From the NCBI GenBank assembly GCA_947284805.1, contig OX369266.1, forward strand, positions 15,484,938 to 15,548,937: a stretch of 64,000 nucleotides of DNA, in the 5' to 3' direction. The position numbers were made by a program, and so were the translations under genes. Shown here piece by piece: positions 18,113 through 30,500 of the stretch. The DNA is from Coleophora flavipennella (taxonomy: Eukaryota > Arthropoda > Insecta > Lepidoptera > Coleophoridae). Below the pieces are notes generated by a model. That model saw only the letters and a program-made list of their open reading frames with translations, was not told the DNA's origin and did not search any database. Position 1 is the stretch's first letter; each line of letters opens with the position of its first letter.

Positions 18113-18549
18113 CCCTGAAATGACGTTTTAAAGTTAACATGACATATGAGTAGTACGCTTGCAAACACAGCTAAGTTTCTACATCATAGTTTCGAGTAAA
18201 ACAGAAAAAACTGTCACACGACTTTGATAGTGTTGCCAGTAATTTAAATGAGTTTACCCTAAAGAATGGGTTATTACTGCTGTCTTTAGATCAAAAATAA
18301 ACCGCGACTACTAATAAAATTATTCACTAATGGTGATTTAAAATTTAACTTAGCGAGTTTTGAAAGGGAATATTTAACTTAGAGGTTTCTGTTAGTGTAA
18401 TAAAATAACTTAGCTAGTTATGAAATAGTTTAATAGTAAAGTTGTTTTAGGTTTAAAAATGTAATTAAGGCATCATACAAATTTATTAATGAAACATTAA
18501 CTTTCCTAAATATCTAAAAAAGTTTTTTCTATCGAATGTCAAATATTCC

Positions 18550-19662
18550 TTATACCCTGATATCTTCAGATTCTTCCATCAATGTTGACTTATTATCAAT
18601 CTCATCATCAGCTGTTAGAGGTTCAACGGCTGGATCCTGGTTCAATAAGGCTACAAAAAATTGCAAAAACTCATGGTTTTGCCATTGCTCACCAAAATGC
18701 TTTGTAAGGTGAGCCCGCACATCTTTAAGTTTAGCAGGCTTAACTGGATGGCCAATATCAATTCTTAGTGGGTTCATGTTGATCAAGGTTTTGTTTTTCT
18801 TTACTATACTTCCATAGTTAGAATTTTGCGAAATATACTGACTGTCTCCTTTCACAACGATACGATCTTTGCCGTCTTTCATCATTGTAAAAAATTTTGT
18901 CTGTTTAAAACAGAAGTGCCAAGACCCAGGTGGTTTCAGAGTTAGTTTCACTGATTGTTTCCAGTCCTAACATTGATAATCATTACCCAACCGCAGAACA
19001 GTTCCGTAGACTGCAAAATGCTCAAAATATTCGTTCGGTACTAAAATGATCTCATTTTTTCTTATTTGTCGTTCAATGTTCCCAAAAATCCGATCAGGTG
19101 GAACAAAACTATGCCCAACTATGGGAAATATCACGGAAATCTCTTGTATGTGATTAGGGGCCTTTCATCATCATCATTACAGCTCATATACGTCCCCACC
19201 GAGGGGCTCGAGCCTACCCTGAATCAGGGCGATTAGGCCTTAGTCGACCACGCGGGCCCAGTGCCTTTACTTTGAGCCAATAAGCCAACATGCCAAACAG
19301 GATGGTGTTTTTATTCTGGCCCCCACAGCCATCACACATGAGACGTATGTGATTCACGTTTTCTGGATACTCTGTATTTATGAGTCTATGATATACCGCT
19401 GACGCTATTTGATTAGCTCCTTTTGGAGCTTCTGACTCAAGCCAAGTATACATAAATGTATTGCTCGGAGTTTGCTTAGCACGGGACGAGCCTTGACAAA
19501 TTGTGAAGTTGTAGACATACAACTGCCTGCTGTAGTAGGTAGCTTCATCTGGTAGCTTCGGTACTGGCAAATTTTTCTGGCAGTCGAATGTAAATGTTTT
19601 ATTTTTTTACGACCTTTCCAGGGCGCTGCGAAATTAACATCTAGTTCTCGGTTCTCTTCCAT
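18550..19662 (-). pseudogene. DUF7869-like transposon protein, broken
   Basis: Minus-strand reading begins MEENRELDVNFAAPWKGRK. It then needs a one-base shift in an A7 run near 19610 to reach FDCQKNLPVPKLPDEATYY. It continues through RLMCDGCGGQNKN and FGMLAYWLKVKA. A SINE fragment interrupts it at about 19168-19262. Past the insertion it resumes with PNHIQEISVIFPIVGHSF and VPPDRIFGNIE, meets one in-frame TAG near 18968, and ends at 18550. The order QKNLP..YYxRQL..YNF, DGCGGQNKN, VGHSFxPPDRxFG is characteristic of the DUF7869 proteins widespread in arthropods. The usual N-terminal half appears to be missing. Function is unproven; a transposase role is an inference from the inverted repeats. 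Confidence 0.68.
19168..19262 (+). repeat. SINE-A fragment inserted in the DUF7869-like gene
   Basis: Only the 3' part of the SINE-A family, lying head-right on the minus strand. AAAGGC is present at both edges as a short target duplication, and removing the insert restores the codon order V-K-A-P. The strand as written shows CATCATCATTACAGCTCATA first, so the element reads on the minus strand. Confidence 0.65.
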
Positions 19663-20114
19663 TTTAACATTTAAATCAATATAAGGTCATCACACACAGT
19701 GCAAGTCGTAGGAACACAGAATGAACACTAACAAGCAAGATGGCGGTCTTTGTTGGTGGACACAATTAACATAGAGACTTTTGCAAGTGACGTTTGAGTA
19801 AGCGGTCTTTGCAACTGTCACTTGGTTTAACTTAGACAGTTTTGAAACAGGATCCACTTTTTATTTGAATTTTGTACGACACTTAGCGGTGTTTGCCGGT
19901 GTATCGTAATATGAGTGCGTTCGTTGGGACGAGTACTAATACCAACCACCCGCCAGTCCAAAAAGAACTTAGAGTAACTTAGAGGTGTTTGCAAGTGTAT
20001 TACTCATATTACAAAAAATAAAGTTTACGTATGTACATACCTTACCTACTATTCAAACTGGACAAAGAAAAATATTTACGTCGATTACGAATATTACGAT
20101 TAACTTTTTTTTTA

Positions 20115-20232
20115 ATTCACAATTATTACATTATTTAAACCTTTGGCATCATCTCACTTGATGGTAAGTGACTGTAATGCCAAAGATGGAAGCGGGCTTA
20201 CCAAGATTCGCCGAATCTACGGAGCCAGGAAA
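20115..20232 (-). repeat. SINE-B fragment
   Basis: CACAATTATTACATTATTTA, TTTGGCATCATCTCACTTGA, GGAAGCGGGCTTACCAAGAT. Confidence 0.68.
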
Positions 20233-20504
20233 GGACTAACCCGAAACTACCCTCCATTTATTTTTTTACTTGTTGAAATAAAAAAAATCTTTATTTAAAC
20301 GTAAATCAGGGCGTTTCCTTTAAACACCCACATAAGGTTTCATATGTCTCTATCATTAGGGGAGACCTATGGACGTTATTCTATGATGATGATGATATGT
20401 CTTTTTACTATAGCAAAAGTTTTATTTTCCAGAGCGGCCAATTAAAATATAGCTCTGAGCCCGGACAGCCTAGTGTAGTGAGCATAAATAAATTCATTGG
20501 GTGA

Positions 20505-20966
20505 CACAGATCTACTACAAATAGATTAGTAACGAAATTGTTAGTTACGATATGGCACGAGTGCGTAAAAGATACTGATATTATTTTTTGTCCTTATCGG
20601 CATGACCACTTTTTTGCTGGCTAATTGTCAAAATCTGACATATCTTAACCAAACAATGCTTCTTTCAATGTTTCCAAATAAATTTAAATTTTACCTAATA
20701 AAAATAATATATGTTTGTAGGTTTCTATGTGACCCCTGATTTTGAAGAGGTGTATTGAAAATTAAAGCTGTACAAATGCTTTTCGAAAGCATTACTTATA
20801 TTTCATCAGATCTACTACAAAGGCGCTAGGTCGCGCTGATTACATTGAAATTTACCCTGACATAATGGAAATAATATTAAGGTAGTAACACAAACGCTTA
20901 AAACGGATAGAGCGAGAGGCACTGTATGGCCACGCGATATAGAAATCTATTTGTAGTAGATCTGTG
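20505..20966. mobile_element. hAT-like non-autonomous element
   Basis: Perfect TIRs of 23 bp beginning CACAGATCTACTACAAATAG, with TTGGGTGA duplicated exactly at 20497-20504 and 20967-20974. No coding capacity. CAGATCTACTACAAA also recurs internally near 20807. It is inserted in a copy of the 192-bp repeat, whose uninterrupted version is at about 15461. Confidence 0.82.
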
Positions 20967-21046
20967 TTGGGTGATGTCGAATATGATGATACTGATTTAC
21001 ATTTACAATCCTCATTTTGCATGAAGAGAGCTGGTACCTACGTTTT

Positions 21047-21232
21047 ATTATTCCCAAATTGAGAAGCTCGTGGCATCATCTCCCTTGATGATAAGTGACT
21101 GTAATGCCAAAGATGGAAGCGGGCTTACCAAGATTCCCCAAAGCAATGCGGATCTGGTTATCTTATCTTCAAACCGGAACACATCAACGCTGATAACACT
21201 GATGTTTAGCGGCAAGACTTAGATAGTATCTC
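21047..21232 (-). repeat. SINE-B fragment in the distal 192-bp unit
   Basis: CCCAAATTGAGAAGCTCGTG is inserted at the same point of the unit as the copy at 15727, pointing to a segmental duplication. It is 5' truncated. Confidence 0.75.
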
Positions 21233-21518
21233 ATCTGTGATTCAGTCTTTACTCTAGTAATAATAGGTCATATTTGACGTTGTTTACTCCCTAGTATGAA
21301 TCCAAATCCTCCAAAAAAAAATGTCTATGTCTGTCCAAAGCGAATATAGACGTTCTATCTATTGTCTATAACACAGGTCTATAAGTCTATGTTCAATGTC
21401 AAACCAAAAACGTCAATTCTGCAGGTCTATCTTGTAAATTCGATCACATTGTGGCAATTTGTAGAAATTTGTTAAATCTTTAAACATTGACTTTTCGTTT
21501 AAATAAATATCCTACACA

Positions 21519-21537
21519 ATGTACCCCGTTGGTCAAC
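21519..21537 (+). CDS. Ago1: Ago1 exon 1 (start)
   Basis: ATG TAC CCC GTT GGT CAA C then donor gtaagt: six codons MYPVGQ plus one base. The phase matches exon 2. An AT-rich leader precedes it. Confidence 0.88.
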
Positions 21538-24500
21538 GTAAGTAACTCTACCTTTGCAACTTCGCTACATGAGACTGGAGTCGAGTATATCTCTTTGTTT
21601 GAATGGCCTATATAATGCTACAGGAGCAATGAAGCCCTAATTATAAATGTGGTCAATCATTAATGATGATTTGAAGTGTTACCGTGATGTTTATGCGCAG
21701 CTCCAGCGGGGGAGACGAGTGCTGGTGCTGTGGGTGTATCGAGCACAGTGAGCGCGACTACAGCTACTACGGGAGCTGCTGGGACGCCCGCGACGGCAGC
21801 GGTAGTGGCCACGGTGGGCACGCCCGCCGGTGGTGCAGCGGGCGCGGCGCCGGGCCTGGCGCTGGTGTCCCCTGCTGCCGCGCCGCCGCCCGACCTGCCC
21901 GTGCTTACATGCCCGCGGCGCCCCAACCTTGGCCACGAGGGCAGGCCTATCATGCTCAGAGCCAACCACTTCCAAATTTCAATGCCACGAGGGTTTGTAC
22001 ATCATTATGATGTAAATATACAGCCAGACAAGTGTCCAAGAAAGGTAAATTATTATTTTGTCTTAGTAAAATTATTTTCATAACATTGATTTGTCATGGC
22101 TGTAATAAATATATTTTTGTTCTAGGTGAATAGAGAAATTGTAGAAACTATGGTCCACTGTTACAATAAAATTTTTGGATCACTCAAACCAGTATTTGAC
22201 GGCAGAAATAATCTTTACACAAGAGATCCTCTGCCCATTGGTAATGACAGAGTTGAACTGGAGGTGATATTACCGGGCGAGGGCAAGGACAGAGTGTTTC
22301 GAGTTACAATCAAATGGGTTGCTCAGGTATGAACAATTAGCAACTGTCTGTAATACTGCTAGTCTGCTAATGATTTTCACAAAATAGAAGTACATACTTT
22401 CCTATTGTAAATTAATTTGGATTATATATATTTAGTATCTACATGCTATACTTCTTTGAACTATAAAATTTATAGTCATTGTTTTTATAATTACTGTACA
22501 AAAAATAATGTCAATTTACCACTTTTAGGTATCACTGTTTGCTCTGGAAGAAGCTTTGGAAGGTCGCACAAGACAGATACCTTACGATGCTATATTAGCT
22601 CTGGATGTGGTGATGAGACATCTGCCATCAATGATGTACACACCGGTGGGCCGGTCATTCTTCTCCTCACCAGAAGGGTACTATCATCCCTTGGGTGGAG
22701 GTAGAGAAGTATGGTTTGGTTTTCACCAGTCCGTGAGGCCAAGCCAATGGAAAATGATGCTGAACATTGATGGTATGTTAACATAATGTTTTAAACTTAT
22801 AATTTTACTTACTTACCTACAGAGTTTCTATCAAAAAAAAAGGAAAAGGTTTTCTTTATGAATTAATCCACTTCTTATTAATATTGCTTGCCTAAACATT
22901 TCATTACAACTGGAAACAAATTATATAAGAGTAGAACTAAAGGGGTTAGTTATGGTTGAATACAGGGTATCCAAGTCTGTAAATTAAATTATCCCATAAA
23001 TATTTTTAATATATAAATAACACCTTAACTTTTTTTAATTGTGCTGTTTGTTTTAGTTTCTGCAACTGCATTTTACAAGGCCCAACCAGTGATTGAATTT
23101 ATGTGTGAAGTGTTAGACATTCGAGATATTAACGACCAAAGAAAGCCATTAACAGATTCACAACGAGTCAAATTCACAAAAGAAATCAAGGGACTAAAGA
23201 TAGAAATTACACACTGTGGAACAATGAAGAGAAAGTACAGAGTATGTAATGTTACACGAAGACCTGCACAAATGCAGTCGTAAGTACATTTTATATTACA
23301 CATGTAACTTAAAATGTTGGACTAAGATTTTGGCAAATATTTCTTTAAGAAAGAGGCTCTGTGGCAAATAATTTATCAATTGTTTCTGCAAACATTCATA
23401 AACATACATCGGCAAAGTAATTTCTTAGAAAAGCGGCTTCACTCAAAGTTTTGTCAAACATTTGAAGCTATATCTATTAGCTGAAGGACGTCCACTGCTG
23501 GACATAGGCCTCCCTCAAGGATTTCGTAGAGTAGGCAGGCCTCCTACTTGGTGGACCGATGACCTGGTGAAGGTCCTCGGGAAGCCGCTGGATGCGGGTA
23601 GTGCAGAACTGTTCATCGTGGAAATAGCCCATATATTTAATTATAATTATTATTATTTCAATACATAAACAAAAAATACAAGTTGTAAATAACATCATCT
23701 AAAAATTCTTTATAGGTTCCCCTTACAATTAGAAAATGGACAAACAGTAGAATGTACAGTAGCTAAATATTTTTTGGATAAGTACAAAATGAAACTGAGA
23801 TATCCACACTTGCCGTGTCTGCAAGTGGGCCAAGAGCACAAACACACGTACCTGCCACTAGAGGTGTGCAACATTGTACCCGGACAGCGGTGCATCAAGA
23901 AACTAACAGACATGCAGACCTCTACTATGATCAAAGCTACCGCGCGATCAGCCCCTGACAGGTAAAGTTTTAGTTTATGTCGCATCTATAATAAATTAAT
24001 AATAAGCATACAAATCAGGCACTAATTCTAATAATAAGGTTTATGGCCTATGGGGTCAATGAACTACGCGTGGGGTGAATGACCTGTGCAAGGCAAAGTC
24101 TCATTTAAAGTGCCATAGTATTTAATTTTCAAACCCATCACCTGCTACAGGCAAAAGACCCTGACTTAGTTTTTGAATTTGTGTAAGTGCACATTGTATA
24201 CAGGGTGTGAAATGAGCAATCGTGCAGGGACCAAAGGGCGAGGCAGGGGAGGTCGAGCTCCAGTATCCCTAGTCATGGTTTTTCGGTAAATAGGGAAATT
24301 CATCAAAATCAATACATTTATGCGGTGATGCAGGAGCAGAGCACTACAGTGATGTCGGCTTTGATGCAAACTTCTCTTTTCAAGCGACTTCCAAAAAGGA
24401 GGAGGTTCTCAATTCGTCTGTATGTTTTTTTTTTTATGTTTGTTACCTCAGAACTTTTGACTGGGTGAACCGATTTTTACGATTCTTTTTTTATTTGAAA

Positions 24501-27500
24501 GCTAGTGCTTTCCGTGTGGTCCCATATAAATTTTATCAAAATCGGTGTAGTACTTTAGTACAAAATTAACAAAAACCAAAAATAATAATGCAAAAATGTA
24601 CTAATTTGTTGCGATGGAAGTCGGTTTGTTAACGTGTTTAGCGTTTTCAATTATTTTATACACAATTGGTAAGCCTTTGGCATCATCTCACCTAATGGTA
24701 AGGGATGATGATGCCAAAGATGGAAGCAGGCTTACCAAGATTCCCCACATTGGCCCACTGTATTTATTCTTACACTGTGTGCACTTACACAGATGCAAAA
24801 GCCATGTAATAGGTGATTTGACTGTAAGTGCCCATATCTCTGGTTTGTACGTAATTAAGTGTTTCTATGTCCTAGTTAAAGCCTCTATTTATTATTGCAA
24901 AGGTTGACTGGAAGAGATCCCTCTAAGGGATAAGTCCACCACCACCTTTGTACTTAAGCTTTTTTTAAATATTTTTTTTTAATTATAAGTGTATATTCTG
25001 TACAATAAAGAGTTTAAAAACAAACAAACAAAGCTCAGTTAGACTTGAGTGGTTGCATCAATCATGCAGGTTAACTGACTACACGGTCATTACCTGGTTG
25101 GGTTTGACTGTGGCTTTTTCTCAACCATTTTTGTGCTTCGCTAAGCAATTGGTGCAGGTTGCTATCACTAGATGGCAGCCATTAAGACGTGTTAGATGCC
25201 TTAGAAATCTTCTTACAGAGGGGTTCACCACTAGGCCTTGAACCACCACCAACCTAGCCTTGCCCCTGTGTGTGGAGTATTGACAACTAAACTTCCCGAG
25301 TTTGAAAGAGACCCATGCCCCAGCAGTGGGGATGTTTATGAGTTGTTTACCTATGTGTGATGTTGATTTACAGGAAAAGTCATCATCATCATATCAACTC
25401 GTATACGTCCCCACCGAGGGGCTCGAGCCTACCCTGAATTAGGGCGGTCGGGCCTTAGTCGACCACGGGGGCCAGTATGGGTTGGTCGACTTCACACACA
25501 ACCTGCGAGTTTCTTCGCAGGGGTGTACAGGTTTCCTCACGATGTTTTCCTTCACCGTAAGAGCGTCGGATAAACGTAAATATGAAATCTAAATTCGAAA
25601 TCACATTGCTACGTGGCAGGACTCCAACCACGACCTCCCGCACAGGAGGTAGCAACCCTAGCCATTGCGCCATCGACGCTTACATACCAACCAATGTATG
25701 TTCTATATCAGCTGCAAAAACAACTTTGTTTTTTAAAATATTAATTTTGTTGTGGAAAAGACTACGGTAAGTAACTATTTAGTAATCTGTGCTACGGTAC
25801 CCTACTTTGCGCATGGTCCGACACGCACTTAGCTATTTTTTAAATTTGAATATGTTTAACTATATCTCACCCAATTGAAAGTGACGATGCAAACTCAAAA
25901 TTGAAACAGGCAAGGAGTTCTACTCCTTCGCCAAAGTATATATATTAGTACTAACATACAGTATGGACACTCCCTGCCGCTCTCTAAATTGCAACCTCAC
26001 CCCCTTGTCACCCAGATTGATACACATTGGTTACAGTTTGATTGTAGAACGTATAGGATTTCGCCGCCATTTTGTTTTCTCCGTCATTCCTTTTATGAAA
26101 TGTCACTTCTGGCCAGTTGTATGAAGTGTCCAGGGTGTACCTTTGCTGTCTGCATAACAATAGGCATGACGACAGCATCAGAAATAAATTACGAACTCTT
26201 GATCACTAAATTGCCCTCCTACTTAAACTTCGGAAGACCTTACTCGTTTTATTTTCCATCAAGTCTTCGATTTTTAATTCACCAAAATCACCAAATGAGT
26301 ACATAAATGACACTGCTAAACTATGACGTCACGCCTAGGTATTTCAAAAATTTTTAGAACAAAATGTCGCTTTTGACAGATGATAAAAAGTAAATCAGAT
26401 GACTAGCATTCGTCATCCCTATTGAGTGGGAATGAGATTTTTTAACGTTTTCGATGTGTTTGGTTCCCGCACAGGGAGCGCGAGATCAACAACCTGGTGA
26501 GACGCGCCAACTTCAACACGGACTTGTACGTGAAGGAGTTCGGGCTGACCATCTCCAACAACATGATGGAGGTGCGCGGGCGCGTGCTGCCGCCGCCCAA
26601 GCTGCAGTACGGCGGCCGCGTCTCCTCGCTTGGTGGACAGGTAATTTCTTACTTTCTACCTATGACATTTCATCATCATCACATCAGCTCATATATAGCA
26701 CTATAATAACATTTGCATGCTGTTGTTCTATATGGCTAAACAAGTGATTCCCACTTTAATAACGAAGTAAGTAAGTAAGTAAAACTTTATTTGCAGAATA
26801 TTGGTAACAAAAGTTGTAGTCTTAAATAATAGTGCCTTAAAATATTCCGCCGTAAAACGGCATGCAAATCTTTAGTAACATGGTGATGAAATACAAATTT
26901 AAATGATTACATAAAAAGAAAAACACTAGTATAGTTTAAAAATTAAAAGGAGTTAAAACATTTCAAATTATTAACTAGAGAAATTCACTTTAATAATAAA
27001 ATAATAAGTTCATTGATTAACAAGAGGTCAATTAAATTAAAAATAACAGAAACCAATCATTAGGTAGGTAGCACCAGTCGCAGATGAATAAAAATAGTTA
27101 AGTACATGTCAAATTTATAATAAAGTAGGAAATGTCCCATTTTAGTCATTAAGATATTCGTCAACAGAGTAATATGCCTTCTTCAGTAACATATCACAAA
27201 CTTTTTTTTTAAAAACATCTAAACAGTCAATCTCTTTTATTCTTGTTGGCAACTTATTGTACAGTTTCGGTGCCATTGCTAATATACTTTTATGCAGTGA
27301 GGTGGTTTTGCAGGGTATCAAATTTAATTTGTGTCGTCGTCTTTCGCTACTAACGTGGCCAAACAAACTCAAATTACTCTTTACAAAAACTACTGTTTCG
27401 ACAATATATAAACAGGGAACGGTGTGTACTTGGAGTTCTATAAAGAATGGCCTACAACTGTCAGTTTGCTTAAGGCTACAGATTGCTCGAATACATCTTT

Positions 27501-30500
27501 TTTGAGCTTTGAAAACCATTTCCTTTCCAGTACTGTTACCCCAAAACATGATTCCGTACCTTAATGTTGATGCTACGAAACCATGGTATGCTATTAGGAC
27601 AGTCTTTCTGTTAACTATCTTTGTTAACATGTACAATCTATACGCTAATTGATGAATTTTGTTGCACAGTATCTCAGTATGGGAGTTCCAAGTAACGCCT
27701 TGATCTATTTGCAAACCTAAAAATCTCATGACATGTGTTTCTTCAATCTTCTTGTTTTTGTGATTAATGTTGAGGTGGAAAATTCTTGATTGTCTGTGTC
27801 TAAGTATCATAAATTTTGTTTTGTCCAAATTAATTTTTAAATTGTTGCACTCCAACCAATAAATTATATCATTCAGGTTATTATTTATTTCAGATTCGAC
27901 TTCTTTCATGTCATTGCCTTGAAAAATCACGGTACTATCATCAGCAAAGAGGATCATTGGGTGATTTGTAACTTTTGGGAGATCGTTAATGTAAGCTAGG
28001 AAAAGGAGGGGACCTAAAACACTTCCCTGGGGAACTCCGTATTTTATCACTCTTTGGTTCGATGAGTAAGACGTGACAGTTTTATTTTTCATATCAAGTC
28101 TTTCTATGTAAGTTAATTGACGCCTATCTGTAATATATGATTTAATCAGTTTTAAAACATTTCCTCTCACCCCATATCTCATCAATTTATCTAAAAGCAA
28201 ACCATGGTCAACATAATCAAAAGCTTTAGTCATATCCATAAATAGAGACACGACTGGATATCCTCGATCCATTTTCATAAGTATGTTACTTAAGAAGTCA
28301 TATATTGCTAAATTAATACTTTTATTCTTTCTGAAGCCCTTTTGTTCACTGCACAATATTTTATTCTTTTCAAAGTAAGTATATAATATGTCATGAATTA
28401 CTCTCTCATATATTTTAGACAATATTGGAATTAAAGCAATAGGTCTGTAGTTATTCATACAAAGTTTGTCTCCTTTTTTGAAAAGTGGTTTTATGACTGA
28501 GATTTTTAGCTTGTCAGGAAAAACACCATTCTCGATGCATTTGTTAAATATGTCACTCAGCACGGGGCTTATAAGACAAGCTACGCTTTTTATTATTTTT
28601 GTGTCAATGTTGTTGTAACCTGTACTGTTTGTGTTTTTTAAATTAATAATGATATTGTATATGTCAACAGGAGTGCATGGTCGCATAAATATAGAATGTG
28701 GATTATTATAACGACATGTGTTGGTCAACACAACGTTAGGCAGTATTTGTACTTGTTCAATGAAATGATCATTAAATTTCTGAGCTATTATTCGTGGATT
28801 ATGAATCAGGCTATCATTAATTTTTATTAATGTTACACTTTCTTTAGGATAGTTAGAATTGGTTCCATTGATGATTTGCCACGAAGCTTTTGATTTGTTT
28901 CGTGCATTTAGTATATGATAGTTATTCTGCCTTTTCTGTGTCAATTTTATAATATTATTTATAGTTTTGGAATAAGTTTTGAATTTAATTTTATTTTTGT
29001 CGTTTGGACGCAATCGATATTCCCATAACAGTTGTCTTTTACGTTTACAGCATGTTTTTATTCCCTTTGTTATCCACCTTGGTTTTTTTTTCGTTGGAAT
29101 TTTCACTTTTATTATGGGAAAGCAAAGGTTATAGAACAATTGGAAAAGGTCATGAAAACTGTTGAATGCTTTGTTTGGATCTTGTTCATTAAATGCTTCA
29201 TTAAAAGTAAGATTCTCTAAACATTTGTAGAATTTACACTTATTTTCTCTGGAATAGTCACGCCTCAAAACAAACCAGTAATTATACCTACAAGTCTTCT
29301 TAACTGGGCATTGAAGTAATTGGGCTGTGTGGTCAGATACAGCGAACTCAATTATTTCTCCTTTACTGCCACGTATATTATGTAGTATATTATCTATACA
29401 AGTACCACTGGATAGACGAGTGGGAGCATTTATCGAAGCTTTTATATTGAAGCCCTTCAAAAGTTGTTCAAATTCTATGCTATCTCGGGACTTTTTTAGA
29501 CGGTCAATATTAAAATCACCACAGATTACTATTTTACGGGAATGATCGCAACAGTATTTAAGAATGTCATGCATTTTGTCAATGAAGATTTTGAAGTATC
29601 TTAATTTTTCTTTCTTTTTGGGGACCCGATATATACATAAAACTATTATTTTGTGAACAGTAAGCTCTATTGCACAGCCTTCAATTACATTTGGAATACA
29701 GTATTGAGCAATTTTGTCAAGAACTAGAAATGTGCAATCATCATGAACCATAACACATGCACCCCCTTTACGATCTTTTCTTACAAATTGTGATGCGAGA
29801 GTATAATTAGGTATCCTTAAAAATCTAGTATCTTCCACTTTCATGTTATGTTCCGTAAAACATAGTACATCGACATGTTTACCTTTGCTGCTTAGTTCAT
29901 CAAGACATACCGTATACAAATTCGATTTACTTATTAAACCACAAATGTTCTGATGTAAAATATTAATATTTTTATACACGAAAAAACTCCTTGTGTTCAG
30001 TAGCACAGTTAATATGTTGTTCAATGATAGATAAGTCGGTGACTTTAGGCAGTTCCTCTTGTGTTATGTCTATTTTAGGTTTAAAGTAGTAAGGTATTGT
30101 GCCTTTTTTAGGACCACAAATCTCTTTTAATACTTGCATATTACTTTTGCTTGGGGATTTATTTAGCATTTCCATTGATTGATTTTTTACTACTATTGGT
30201 TTAAAGTAATAGGGTATAGTGCCTTTTCTAGATTCATTGATTTCTTTTGATGCATGCATGTCACATTTTCCTAAAGAGTTACTTAATGTTTTCATTACAT
30301 ATTTTTTATAATCGTTGTAGTAGCTTAACCTCAAAATCTCCCTTAATATATTGCGGCACATATACACAGTATGTTCCCTTTGGTTAGGTAAACCTCTACT
30401 GAAGTCCATGTCCAAGAATACAGTGTTACTGAACTTACTGCATATGAACTTTATTTCGTTGTTCAGTTTTGTTTCATTCAGGTATTTGTTACATGGAGTT

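Larger units (their letters stand above)
18144..20009 (-). mobile_element. TIR DNA transposon carrying a DUF7869-like gene
   Basis: The ends are inverted repeats: left ATATGAGTAGTACGCTTGCA at 18144 and, read from the right end at 20009, ATATGAGTAATACACTTGCA. Similarity continues inward through AACAC..CTAAGTT. Between the ends and the gene the motif ACTTAG followed by about two bases and GTTT recurs on both sides (18352, 18379, 18408, 19836, 19876, 19969, 19979 areas). The minus-strand gene fills the middle. A target duplication is not clear. Confidence 0.6.
20338..21235 (+). repeat. Displaced unit of the 192-bp array
   Basis: Reproduces the RTE tail, the CTATAGCAAAAGTTTTATTT start and the SINE-B insertion of 15300-16050, but with a hAT-like element inserted at 20505-20966. 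Confidence 0.75.

Noticed and set aside
21660..21975. GC-rich ORFs antisense to Ago1 exon 2
   Set aside because: Mirror frames of the Ala/Gly-rich coding exon; no independent start context or homology.
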